A stretch of 64,000 bases of DNA from Nitrosomonas sp. Its GTDB lineage: Bacteria; Pseudomonadota; Gammaproteobacteria; Burkholderiales; Nitrosomonadaceae. The notes under the pieces are model-generated. The model ran no database searches. It saw only the letters and a list, made by a program, of their open reading frames with translations, and was not told the DNA's origin. Location of the stretch: NCBI RefSeq assembly GCF_024282095.1, contig NZ_JAMWZS010000002.1, positions 95,523 through 159,522 on the forward strand, given 5' to 3'. The translations under genes and the position numbers were made by a program. Positions 47,338 to 55,157 of the stretch are shown here, piece by piece (the stretch's first letter is position 1; every line of letters starts with the position of its first letter).

Positions 47338-49173
47338 ATGATCAATACTTTTAAAATACTATTCCAAGATTCCCCCTTGTTTCTTGCGATGATGGATGAC
47401 ACACTGATTTGTCGCGAAATCAACCAAACCTGGCGCAACTATCTGAATTTTGGCACAACAGACACAGTTACCTTGTCTGTCGAAGAATTATTCGATGACT
47501 TGCATAATGAATCCGCACTTCTGAGTCAGATCAAACAAGTGGCACATGAAGGCCATGTGATAAAAGAAATTCCGGCTACTTTATTAACCAAGCATCATGC
47601 TATCGAACTATCACACCGGGGATTATTATCGGCCTGGCGCGTGCAACCGGCGCATGATAAGCAAGTTTGGGTGTTATTGGTATTCAGTGATATCACTGGA
47701 TACAGTCAAACATCCAATGAATTGCGGCGCTTACAAACCATTCACGAATTGATCCTGAATGCGGCCGGAGAAGGCGTCTACGGAGTGGATTCCCAAGGCA
47801 ATACCATCTTCGTTAACGAAGCTGCAACTCAAATATTGGGCTGGCGTGGCGCCGATGTGATCGGCAAACCATTACACGACATCCACCATCATTCCTATCC
47901 TGACGGTTCACCTTACCCAAGTAGCGAATGTCCGATTTATGCAGCCATCAAAGACGGCAAAGTGCATCATGGCGATGACGAGGTTTTTTGGCATACCGAC
48001 GGTACTGCAGTTCCTGTTGAATATACCAGCACACCGATTCTGGAAGACAATAAACTCAAAGGAGCAGTAGTTATCTTCCGGGATATTACTGAGCGCAAAA
48101 AGAACGAGCAGCAGCGTGAAATCGCCTATGAGCAGATCAAGATCCTGAAAGATTTGCTAGAAGATGAGCGTGACTATCTACGTGATGAAATCAATATCAC
48201 CATCAACTTCGGTGAGATCATTGGCGAAAGCCAAGCCTTAAAACGTACGCTTGCCCAAATTGAAGCCGTTGCCAAAATGCCGACAAGTGTGCTGATTCTG
48301 GGTGAATCAGGTGTTGGAAAAGAAATGGTTGCACGTGCAATTCATGCAAATAGCACCAGAGCTGACAAGCAACTTGTGAAAGTAAATTGCGCCTCTATCC
48401 CAAAGAATCTTTTTGAGAGCGAGTTCTTTGGGCATGTACGCGGATCATTTACCGGCGCTCATCGCGACCGGGTCGGACGTTTTCATCTGGCTGCAGGCGG
48501 CACCCTGTTTCTTGATGAAATCGGTGAGATCCCTTTGGATTCACAAGGAAAATTATTACGCGTATTACAAGAGCATGAATTTGAACGCGTGGGAGATGAT
48601 AGAACGATCAAAATTGATGTACGCATTATTGCGGCAACCAACCGTGATTTAAAGGCTCAAGTCGATGCCGGGCGGTTTCGTGAAGACTTGTATTATCGCC
48701 TAAGTGTTTTTCCTATCGAAGTACCGCCATTGCGGGAGCGTGTCAAAGATATCGGCCCGTTAGCCACCCATTTCCTGGATAGCATCTGTACAGAACTGGG
48801 GCATGACGCTTTATCATTGACCCAGCAACAGCTGGATAGCTTGAGTAAATATCATTGGCCGGGCAATATCAGGGAGCTCAAGAACGTCATTGAGCGAGCT
48901 GTCATTCTTACAAAAGGCAAGCGACTCCGACTCGATCTTGCGATGCCCGGCAATCATGAAACCAAGCAAACCCAGGTATATATACCATCCGAAGAAACAG
49001 CGTTCGTAACAGACGCCGTTTTTCGTGAGAAAGAAAAAATAAACATGTACGCGGCCTTACAACACGCAGACTGGCGTATATCCGGTACAGACGGTGCCGC
49101 GGAACTACTGGGCATTAAGCCTTCTACATTTGCTTACCGGATGAAATTATATGGAATTCAGAAACCGGATTGA
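47338..49173 (+). CDS. Sigma-54-dependent transcriptional activator with PAS sensor domains
   Basis: A 611-residue enhancer-binding protein. Two PAS-type domains occupy residues about 1-130 (weak) and 135-260 (clear, ending VIFRDITERKK). A coiled linker and the AAA+ domain follow: Walker A GESGVGKE (322-329), sigma-54 contact loop GSFTGA (369-374, where most activators have GAFTGA), Walker B GGTLFLDEIGE and arginine-finger region FREDLYYRLSVFPIEVPPLR. A Fis-type helix-turn-helix ends the protein (AAELLGIKPSTFAYRMKLYG). It has no receiver domain, so it senses directly through PAS. It is divergent from the operon it probably controls. Confidence 0.93.
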   Translation: MINTFKILFQDSPLFLAMMDDTLICREINQTWRNYLNFGTTDTVTLSVEELFDDLHNESALLSQIKQVAHEGHVIKEIPATLLTKHHAIELSHRGLLSAWRVQPAHDKQVWVLLVFSDITGYSQTSNELRRLQTIHELILNAAGEGVYGVDSQGNTIFVNEAATQILGWRGADVIGKPLHDIHHHSYPDGSPYPSSECPIYAAIKDGKVHHGDDEVFWHTDGTAVPVEYTSTPILEDNKLKGAVVIFRDITERKKNEQQREIAYEQIKILKDLLEDERDYLRDEINITINFGEIIGESQALKRTLAQIEAVAKMPTSVLILGESGVGKEMVARAIHANSTRADKQLVKVNCASIPKNLFESEFFGHVRGSFTGAHRDRVGRFHLAAGGTLFLDEIGEIPLDSQGKLLRVLQEHEFERVGDDRTIKIDVRIIAATNRDLKAQVDAGRFREDLYYRLSVFPIEVPPLRERVKDIGPLATHFLDSICTELGHDALSLTQQQLDSLSKYHWPGNIRELKNVIERAVILTKGKRLRLDLAMPGNHETKQTQVYIPSEETAFVTDAVFREKEKINMYAALQHADWRISGTDGAAELLGIKPSTFAYRMKLYGIQKPD

Positions 49174-49202
49174 TTCTGTTTATTCAACACATAAAGTCCT
49201 TA

Positions 49203-49344
49203 TCAGGCCGTTGAAAAACGTTTTCGAGGCAGCCGATACCAGGCAAAAACAGGCGAGAAAGCGCAGTTTATGTGTAATAAATGAGCATTTTGAGCCTGTT
49301 TTTAACACCGTAGCGGCAACGCAGATAGTTTTTCAACGGCCTGT
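49203..49344 (+). mobile_element. MITE-1 copy D (142 bp, best-preserved)
   Basis: The terminal inverted repeats CAGGCCGTTGAAAAAC and GTTTTTCAACGGCCTG are perfect. TA (49201-49202, 49345-49346) flanks both sides, and TTAT can also be read as a four-base duplication. Internal marks are CAGGCGAGAAAGCGCAG and TAATAAATGAGCATTTTGAG. It occupies most of the 180-bp gap between the convergent activator and cytidylyltransferase genes. The element contains no transposase and must be moved in trans. Confidence 0.9.
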
Positions 49345-49353
49345 TATAGATCC

Positions 49354-50913
49354 CTACTGATTCTTTGTGCTCACTTCCCTACTTCCCGCACCTTCCAGAA
49401 TGCGCATGACCAGATCGGATGTTGAAATACCGGGCGTGTACGTTAGTTCATGAATCATTTCGGCTGGCAATGACTCGCAGAGTTTGTATTTATCCAAGCG
49501 TTCCTGTTCCGATGCGCATGCGAAGGTATAAATATCGAAACCATGCTGTTGCATAAATTCTGCAGAAACATTCGCCGGGGTTTCGGTCATGACGGCATCC
49601 ACATATTTGCAGGCGGCAACGACCATCGCACGTTCAGCCTGTTTCATGACCGGCAACTTGCCCTTATTTTCCACCACGCGCTCATCGGAAACCACGCAGA
49701 CCGTCAAATGCGTGCCCAATGCGCGGGCCGCCCGTAAAAAATTGACATGGCCTTCGTGAAACAGATCAGCCACCATGCGGGTATACACGCGTTTTTGCTG
49801 CTGATTTCTCGGCCACACGGGAATTTCCCGGTTTAAACGCGTCATGGCCCATTCTAACCACTGACGGCTGCGCAGCGCCCATACATCATCGGGATCCTTC
49901 AAAGCGACCTGATGTGCATAGCACCAGGCTTTAGCCAAATCGCCGATTAACCAGCATTGCACCAACCTGTGATACGCGTAACAGCGCACCAGCAAAGTGA
50001 AGCTTTCCAGATTGAGCGCAGATATCACCGTATCCCAATGCGGATTCGGTGTGCGCCAGTCTCCATAAAATGCCGTCAGGATTGTTTCCGGTTGCTGCGG
50101 AAACCAGACTGGGCCGTAGTCAGTACTGCGCTGCACCAAATCAAACCGAGGAAAAACCGACACGCGCTGATAGTCAGCGGGATGATCAGGTAACGAAAAA
50201 CCGCCTACTAACTGTTGTCCTCTCGTCTGCAAACCGCAAACATCCAGCGTCACCCCCAATTCCGGATGCACATAATCGCGATAACTCGCATAGTCAATCC
50301 GCATCGGGGGTCTGACCCACCCGGCCTGTTCCAGTACAGCGCAACACGCATCCCAGGATTCCATCCATACCGCAATGTCCAAGTCCTTGTCAAAATCCAG
50401 CAAACATCCGTTGCGCACCAGACCCAGTAAAGTCCCCGCATAAGGAAACGCCGGAATTCCCAATTCGGCCAATTGCGCACAAGTCGTCCACAATAGCTTC
50501 TCTGCTTTCCCAGAAACAAATATATTTTCATCGGATTGCCGGGTTTTCTTTTTTTCCCGATGGGGCGGAATCTTCCCCGCTTTCGCCAATACCAGCAAAT
50601 GATCTAAAGCACGGACAAAATGACCGTGTGCAGCGGATAAATCCAATAAAATGAAATTTGCTGTTCCCAGAACATGCGCCCAATGCGTTTTATGAAAATC
50701 ACTCTGTACATGTGCATAAATCTTTGCTGCATAAGCCGGCACATCGGCGGTGCGATCAGTGCGCATTGCCAGCGAGCACCACAATCGCGCAACATCCTGT
50801 GATAACGGATAGTCGTTTTTTAATGGCTCCAGAATCCTATCCGCGTCGTTCAGCTTGCCTGCGGAGATTAAATCCCTCGCCCGCAGCAACAATTCATCCA
50901 GCTTCTTGCTCAT
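49354..50913 (-). CDS. TPR-like / LicD-like nucleotidyltransferase / cytidylyltransferase fusion protein
   Basis: A 519-residue cytoplasmic protein with three parts. Residues 1-120 are helical and TPR-like. Residues about 130-330 resemble the LicD/fukutin-type transferase fold, with AGTLLGLVRNGCLLDFDKDL then DIAV (Asp-x-Asp metal site). Residues about 380-505 are a cytidylyltransferase of the glycerol-3-phosphate / phosphocholine / phosphoethanolamine type, with HEGH nucleotide motif (about 395) and ISTSDLV near the end (the ISTT motif). The fusion would link making a CDP-activated group to transferring it onto a glycan. The substrate is not known. It is a single-gene unit. Confidence 0.75.
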   Translation of the reverse strand: MSKKLDELLLRARDLISAGKLNDADRILEPLKNDYPLSQDVARLWCSLAMRTDRTADVPAYAAKIYAHVQSDFHKTHWAHVLGTANFILLDLSAAHGHFVRALDHLLVLAKAGKIPPHREKKKTRQSDENIFVSGKAEKLLWTTCAQLAELGIPAFPYAGTLLGLVRNGCLLDFDKDLDIAVWMESWDACCAVLEQAGWVRPPMRIDYASYRDYVHPELGVTLDVCGLQTRGQQLVGGFSLPDHPADYQRVSVFPRFDLVQRSTDYGPVWFPQQPETILTAFYGDWRTPNPHWDTVISALNLESFTLLVRCYAYHRLVQCWLIGDLAKAWCYAHQVALKDPDDVWALRSRQWLEWAMTRLNREIPVWPRNQQQKRVYTRMVADLFHEGHVNFLRAARALGTHLTVCVVSDERVVENKGKLPVMKQAERAMVVAACKYVDAVMTETPANVSAEFMQQHGFDIYTFACASEQERLDKYKLCESLPAEMIHELTYTPGISTSDLVMRILEGAGSREVSTKNQ

Positions 50914-51020
50914 AGCTTATCGTCGATCATTTTGTTTTTATTCATAAATTATGCGTTTCATACAAGCATAGCGCATGTCTAATATTAAACATTGCATTTT
51001 AACGATTATTCACTATAATA

Positions 51021-51039
51021 GGAATAATTCTCATTAGTG
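51021..51039. promoter_or_regulatory. Possible Fur-box-like site
   Basis: The stretch GGAATAATTCTCATTAGTG resembles half to two thirds of an iron-box consensus (GATAATGATAATCATTATC). It lies in the 310-bp gap between the divergent cytidylyltransferase and RTX genes, 185 bp from the latter. The match is partial. I see no gene in this gap. Confidence 0.25.
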
Positions 51040-51223
51040 TTTTTCCCCTTTAATGAGATGATAAACAAAATGATTGTATAAATCAGCGAGCATCTCCGGA
51101 AATTCAGAATTTCAGGCCGTCTATGTTTTTGCAAATAATCAATGTTTGATACGGTTTGGGTTTTTAGAAATGTTCGTAATCCATAAAAAGCTTTAATGCA
51201 GCAACACATTAGGAGACAACATT

Positions 51224-51892
51224 ATGGCAATAACCCGTGATCCCCGCCCGAGCCTGGGCTCAGGAAGCATCAAGTTTATTGATGGCTTCCCTTTTGAAGG
51301 ACTTGGATCTGCAGGATTCAGTGACAATGATTTATTGATCATCGGCGATGACTTAGACAATAACGGCGACAGCACAGACAATGATCTGACCGGTGGTTCA
51401 GGCAATGATGAAATAAGAGGTGCGGGCGGCAACGATATCCTGAGAGAAGGTCTCGGCAACGGCATATTGAATGGCGGAGACGGCAATGACGATCTGGACG
51501 GACAAGAAGGCACCGAGAAGCTGTTTGGTGGTGCAGGAGACGATATTCTGCGCGCAGGCGGTAGCATCCCGGCTAACACACCCGTCCCACCTGGCCAACC
51601 GGCTGGAGACTACGACAGACTCACTGGTGGCGAAGGCTTCGACACATTTGGATTCTATGGCGTAGGCACGTTTGAAATTACCGATTTTACACTGGGTCAA
51701 GACCGCTTGTTCTTCGATTCAGAAATACTCGGGATCCATCAACTCTCGGAATTGACCCCGTATATCACCGGCCTTGATGACCGTGGCGATAGCGGCTTTA
51801 CCGTTGAATTCGTAGGCGGCGCTGCATCTATTGAACTTGTCAATGTGAATATAGACTCCATCACAGCGGGGATGATCGTTTTCAATTTGTAA
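51224..51892 (+). CDS. RTX-type calcium-binding repeat protein (hemolysin-type)
   Basis: A 222-residue acidic protein. Nonapeptide glycine-rich repeats of the GGxGxDxLx type occupy about residues 50-110 (GGSGNDEIRGAGGNDILREG, GGDGNDDLDG, GGAGDDIL) and again near GGEGFDTFGF. The C-terminal region with ITDFTLGQDRLFFDS is the usual cap after RTX repeats. No N-terminal signal peptide is visible, so export by a type I system with a C-terminal signal is expected. No such secretion genes are in the window. AGGAG precedes the ATG. It has no enzymatic domain, so it may be a surface or matrix protein. Confidence 0.88.
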   Translation: MAITRDPRPSLGSGSIKFIDGFPFEGLGSAGFSDNDLLIIGDDLDNNGDSTDNDLTGGSGNDEIRGAGGNDILREGLGNGILNGGDGNDDLDGQEGTEKLFGGAGDDILRAGGSIPANTPVPPGQPAGDYDRLTGGEGFDTFGFYGVGTFEITDFTLGQDRLFFDSEILGIHQLSELTPYITGLDDRGDSGFTVEFVGGAASIELVNVNIDSITAGMIVFNL

Positions 51893-51926
51893 GCAGCTTA
51901 AAGCAAATCAACGTTAACTTCTCTCA

Positions 51927-51955
51927 GTTACTTCCAGTCTCCGGCTGGAAGTAAC
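51927..51955. terminator. 11-bp perfect hairpin after the RTX gene
   Basis: GTTACTTCCAG (51927-51937) and CTGGAAGTAAC (51945-51955) pair perfectly around seven bases in the 98-bp gap between convergent genes. No T-run is present. It probably serves both transcripts. Confidence 0.6.
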
Positions 51956-51990
51956 GATGCCAACCGCCAACTTAGAATACAGTAAAAAAC

Positions 51991-52959
51991 TCACTGTTCA
52001 GTTTTATTTCCCACCCCAAAGTACTGAGCAATAAGAACTATAAAATCAGCAATATCACGAATGCTCCTTGCCCCGGTAAAAAGCGTGCCATTCTCGATCA
52101 TGTCACTCCATAAGAAAATCCCCAACCCACCAAGCTTATCGTGTTGACTCAATACGTAAGCATAAGTGTACATTTGCTTCAGTATTGTTTCAGCACTGTC
52201 AAAGCTATGGTCTGCCAGAAATGCTCCGGTCACTAAAAACATCTTGCGCCCTATCGAATTAGTTGATTCCAGTGCGTGCATAGCATCCCACACCCATGTT
52301 CCATACTCGATTTGTGAGTTATAACCATGTTCCGATGACCCACAGTAATCAAATTCACCATAACAATCAAACCCCAAGTACTCCGCATCATCAAGCATGA
52401 TCACATTCTCATTGGGATATTGTTTCTTTTGCTGTACCAATTCAATCCAAGCCTCGATATGCATCACACCGGCCCCTGGGAATTGCTTCCTTAATAGCTG
52501 CCCCACCAATCGTAACGTCGACAAGGTTTCTACATAACGATTTTCAACATCGCGACAAGCTTTGGATTTGCCTTTTTCACATGCCGCCCTAACTGCCGCT
52601 AGAGGCTCATCCATTAAAAACAAAATTTCAGCGGGGCGTATGCTGGACTTTTGTATCGCATCGATGATCGCATCCGAATCATCGCGATACATCCCGGTTT
52701 CTTTATCAAACAATAGACTGCTGATGGTGATTACAGGCAACATCTGGTGTGTATTGGCATTGAGGTATTGCGTAATCTCGCTGGCAGTTTTCGGTGCAAC
52801 TCCAAACGCATTGCTGAACGTTTTGATTTCCTCAATGTGTTCCACCTGCGCCAGAAACGGTCCGATTATTTTCTGGGGTCGATCCGTATTAAAATAGGAT
52901 CCGTAGGTATTCATCGAAACCAGCAATGTAACTACGATAAAAGCAATGCGCTTACTCAT
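51991..52959 (-). CDS. Secreted protein of unknown function
   Basis: 322 residues from the last of several clustered ATGs, because GGAGGG is best placed for it (the frame opens at 52971). The N-terminal signal peptide is RIAFIVVTLLVSMNTYG. The mature part alternates strands and helices (LPVITISSLLF, EILFLMDEPL, GVMHIEAWIELV, NVIMLDDAEYLGFDCYGEFD, KMFLVTGAFL, GLGIFLWSDM), a rhythm reminiscent of a beta/alpha barrel such as a glycoside hydrolase. Acidic residues MDEP and WSDMIEN are at strand ends. I do not recognise the family, and no enzyme is claimed. The next gene upstream lies over 200 bp away. Confidence 0.6.
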   Translation of the reverse strand: MSKRIAFIVVTLLVSMNTYGSYFNTDRPQKIIGPFLAQVEHIEEIKTFSNAFGVAPKTASEITQYLNANTHQMLPVITISSLLFDKETGMYRDDSDAIIDAIQKSSIRPAEILFLMDEPLAAVRAACEKGKSKACRDVENRYVETLSTLRLVGQLLRKQFPGAGVMHIEAWIELVQQKKQYPNENVIMLDDAEYLGFDCYGEFDYCGSSEHGYNSQIEYGTWVWDAMHALESTNSIGRKMFLVTGAFLADHSFDSAETILKQMYTYAYVLSQHDKLGGLGIFLWSDMIENGTLFTGARSIRDIADFIVLIAQYFGVGNKTEQ

Positions 52960-53184
52960 CATACCCTCCATCTTCTAACCGATGGCTCAGTATGAAGTGG
53001 TGGTGAATATTGTTCTGTGAGAAAACCCACCAGCACTTATGCAATATAGCGCTTTCTTTTAATTGCATTAAATTTCAAATGAAAGGTAGTGAAAAGCTAT
53101 CGCGACAGCCGCATGACTGTTGTAAATTTAAAGTAACAACCGGAGGCAAATTGCCATCTTACTGTGGGCGACGACAATCCAATT

Positions 53185-53733
53185 TCATAACGTTTCATAG
53201 CGAATTTCCACCACCTCCAACTCTTCCACGCCAACCGGCGTGTGCAACGACACCGTATCGCCTTCACGCGCCTTGAGCAGCGCCTTGGCCAGCGGGGAAA
53301 TCCAACTGATGCGGCCACGACCGGGGTCTACTTCGTCCATGCCGACGATACTGTAGGTATGCTCCTCGCCTTTGGCATTACAGATAGTCACGGTGGCACC
53401 GAAAAATACCTGATCACATGCACCGCGCCGGGCGGGATCGACCACTTCAGCGTTATCCAGCCGTTTGGACAAGAAACGCAGGCGCCGGTCAATTTCGCGC
53501 AAGCGTCTTTTACCGTAAATGTAATCGCCATTTTCCGAACGATCACCATTGGAAGCCGCCCAGGTAATGGTTTTAACCAATTCCGGGCGCTCTACTTTCC
53601 ACAATTGATCGAACTCTTCCTTCAACCGCTGATGTCCGGCCGGGGTGATATAGTTCTTCACACCCTGAGGTAATTTCGGCGTGCCGTCGAGATCATCATC
53701 ATCTTCGTTTTCCTTGGTGAATGCTTTACTCAT
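53185..53733 (-). CDS. greB: Transcription elongation factor GreB
   Basis: It rescues backtracked RNA polymerase by stimulating transcript cleavage. It has 182 residues from the ATG at 53733 (a GTG at 53742 is also open), GreB length rather than GreA (about 158). The coiled-coil tip has the acidic catalytic pair in SNGDRSENGDYIYGKRRLRE, and the C-terminal FKBP-like domain includes GRISWISPLAKALLKAREGD. An acidic N-terminal stretch (ENEDDDDLDG) is a slight oddity. An SMR pump gene lies just upstream on the same strand (12-bp gap). Confidence 0.95.
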   Translation of the reverse strand: MSKAFTKENEDDDDLDGTPKLPQGVKNYITPAGHQRLKEEFDQLWKVERPELVKTITWAASNGDRSENGDYIYGKRRLREIDRRLRFLSKRLDNAEVVDPARRGACDQVFFGATVTICNAKGEEHTYSIVGMDEVDPGRGRISWISPLAKALLKAREGDTVSLHTPVGVEELEVVEIRYETL

Positions 53734-53745
53734 ACTGATCACTCG

Positions 53746-54078
53746 TTAATGTGTAACGGTTTGGGAAAAGATGTTGATGACCGCAACCCCGGCAATGATC
53801 AGCGTCAGACCGATCACAGCGGGAATATCCAGCGATTGTCCGAGAAAAAGCCAACCACTCAGCGCGATTAATACGATTCCTACACCAGACCAAATCGCAT
53901 AGGCTATCCCAACTGGAATGGTTTTGAGCGTCAGAGAAAGCAGGTAAAAAGCCAGCAGATAACCAACTACAACCACCAGCGACGGCCATAAGCGGGTAAA
54001 CCCTTCCGTCGATTTGAGGCATGACGTTGCAATCACTTCGCTGACAATCGCGATGGCAAGAAGAATCCAATTCTGCAT
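53746..54078 (-). CDS. Small multidrug resistance (SMR/EmrE-Qac type) transporter
   Basis: 110 residues from the ATG at 54078, which is preceded by GGAG. Four transmembrane helices. The first holds the essential glutamate in IVSEVIATSCLKSTEGFTR, a pattern of the Qac/EmrE drug-exporter branch rather than the guanidinium branch. The second carries AYAIWSGVGIVLIAL. It would export cationic hydrophobic compounds by proton exchange as an antiparallel dimer. It lies between hprA-like and greB on the same strand, with gaps of 33 and 12 bp. Confidence 0.93.
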   Translation of the reverse strand: MQNWILLAIAIVSEVIATSCLKSTEGFTRLWPSLVVVVGYLLAFYLLSLTLKTIPVGIAYAIWSGVGIVLIALSGWLFLGQSLDIPAVIGLTLIIAGVAVINIFSQTVTH

Positions 54079-54111
54079 TTTGATCACTCCAATGGTTTGC
54101 GCCAGCCGATA

Positions 54112-55077
54112 TTAGCCCGGCACGTCAATAATCTGATTAAACGATTTGTGCTGAAGAAAGTTGCTGATATTGCCGGCCAATTGATCCAGCAAACGCTGCC
54201 TGGATTCCCGGCTGGCCCAAGCGATATGCGGTGTGACAATCAGGTTCGCCGGTTGCTGCCGCAATATCAAGTTATCCTTGCCCGGTGGCTCGCCCTGTAT
54301 CACATCGATGGCGGCACCGGCAATGCGGCCGCTGGATAAGCACTGCAACAAATCCGCCTCATGCACCAACCCGCCGCGCGCAGTATTGATCAGATACGCG
54401 GAAGGTTTCATCAATTCAAATTCGCGGCGGCTGATCAGATGCCGGGTTTCTTGTGACAATGGACAATGCAGCGTTATAAAATCCGCCTGCTGCAACACGT
54501 CATCGAACGCTGTTCTGTCGGAACGCGGTGGTTTACCCTTATACTCCGCAATCAATACCCGCATGCCGAAGGCTTGCGCCATATGCGCCACCGCATGTCC
54601 CAGTTCGCCGTAGCCGATGATGCCAAGCGTTTTGCCCGACAGCTCTTGGATACCGAAATCCAGTGGACAGAAAAAAGTGCTGGCCTGCCAACCGCCCCGT
54701 TTCACCAATTCCTGATAGTCGACAAAACGGCGCGCCAGATTCAACATCAGCATCAACACATGCTGCACCACCGAAGGCGTGGCATAACCGCGCACATTGC
54801 AAACCGGAATATTGCGTTCAGCCGCAGCTTGCAGATCAATATTGTTGTACCCGGTAGCAGCCACGCAAATCAGCTTTAGGCGGTCCGCCGCCGCAATTGC
54901 CGCACGACTGATAAATACTTTGTTGCTGACAACCACCTCGGCTGCACGGATACGCACCAACACCTCCTGTTCGGAAGAGTCATGATAAAACTGCCATGGC
55001 GATATCGCTCGCTCCAGCGCCGTGCAATCCATATCGCCACGGGTCACAGAACCGAAATCAAAGAAAACAGCACGCAT
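54112..55077 (-). CDS. D-2-hydroxyacid dehydrogenase (glycerate dehydrogenase-like)
   Basis: 321 residues from ATG 55077, with GGAG eight bases before. Another ATG lies seven codons upstream. The NAD-binding Rossmann motif is GIIGYGELGHAVA (about residue 145). The catalytic set of the family is visible: Arg in INTARGG, Glu in QGEPPG and His in TPHIAWASRE. Relatives reduce hydroxypyruvate or glyoxylate, or oxidise D-glycerate, and the exact substrate cannot be fixed. A fragment of MITE-2 lies about 20 bp upstream of the start. Confidence 0.9.
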   Translation of the reverse strand: MRAVFFDFGSVTRGDMDCTALERAISPWQFYHDSSEQEVLVRIRAAEVVVSNKVFISRAAIAAADRLKLICVAATGYNNIDLQAAAERNIPVCNVRGYATPSVVQHVLMLMLNLARRFVDYQELVKRGGWQASTFFCPLDFGIQELSGKTLGIIGYGELGHAVAHMAQAFGMRVLIAEYKGKPPRSDRTAFDDVLQQADFITLHCPLSQETRHLISRREFELMKPSAYLINTARGGLVHEADLLQCLSSGRIAGAAIDVIQGEPPGKDNLILRQQPANLIVTPHIAWASRESRQRLLDQLAGNISNFLQHKSFNQIIDVPG

Positions 55078-55095
55078 CGAATCGCTCCAACCAAG

Positions 55096-55137
55096 CATTC
55101 CTCATTACGTTCGGAATGACAAATAAGGGTTACTCAG
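55096..55137 (-). repeat. MITE-2 fragment
   Basis: The minus strand reads TGTCATTCCGAACGTAATGA and GAGTAACCC upstream, matching the left half of the elements at 41407-41633. The right half is missing. It lies in the 80-bp gap between the dehydrogenase start and the lipoprotein stop. Confidence 0.6.
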
Positions 55138-55157
55138 CATTTTTCTAAAAAACTAAA

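Noticed and set aside
49151-49360. Open frame covering MITE-1 copy D
   Set aside because: It overlaps the end of the activator gene and consists mainly of the element. The preserved frame is treated as a property of the element, not as a gene.
53185-55077. A hydroxyacid dehydrogenase - SMR - greB operon with joint function
   Set aside because: Spacing is short (33 and 12 bp), so co-transcription is possible. The functions do not connect, and I see no shared role to propose.
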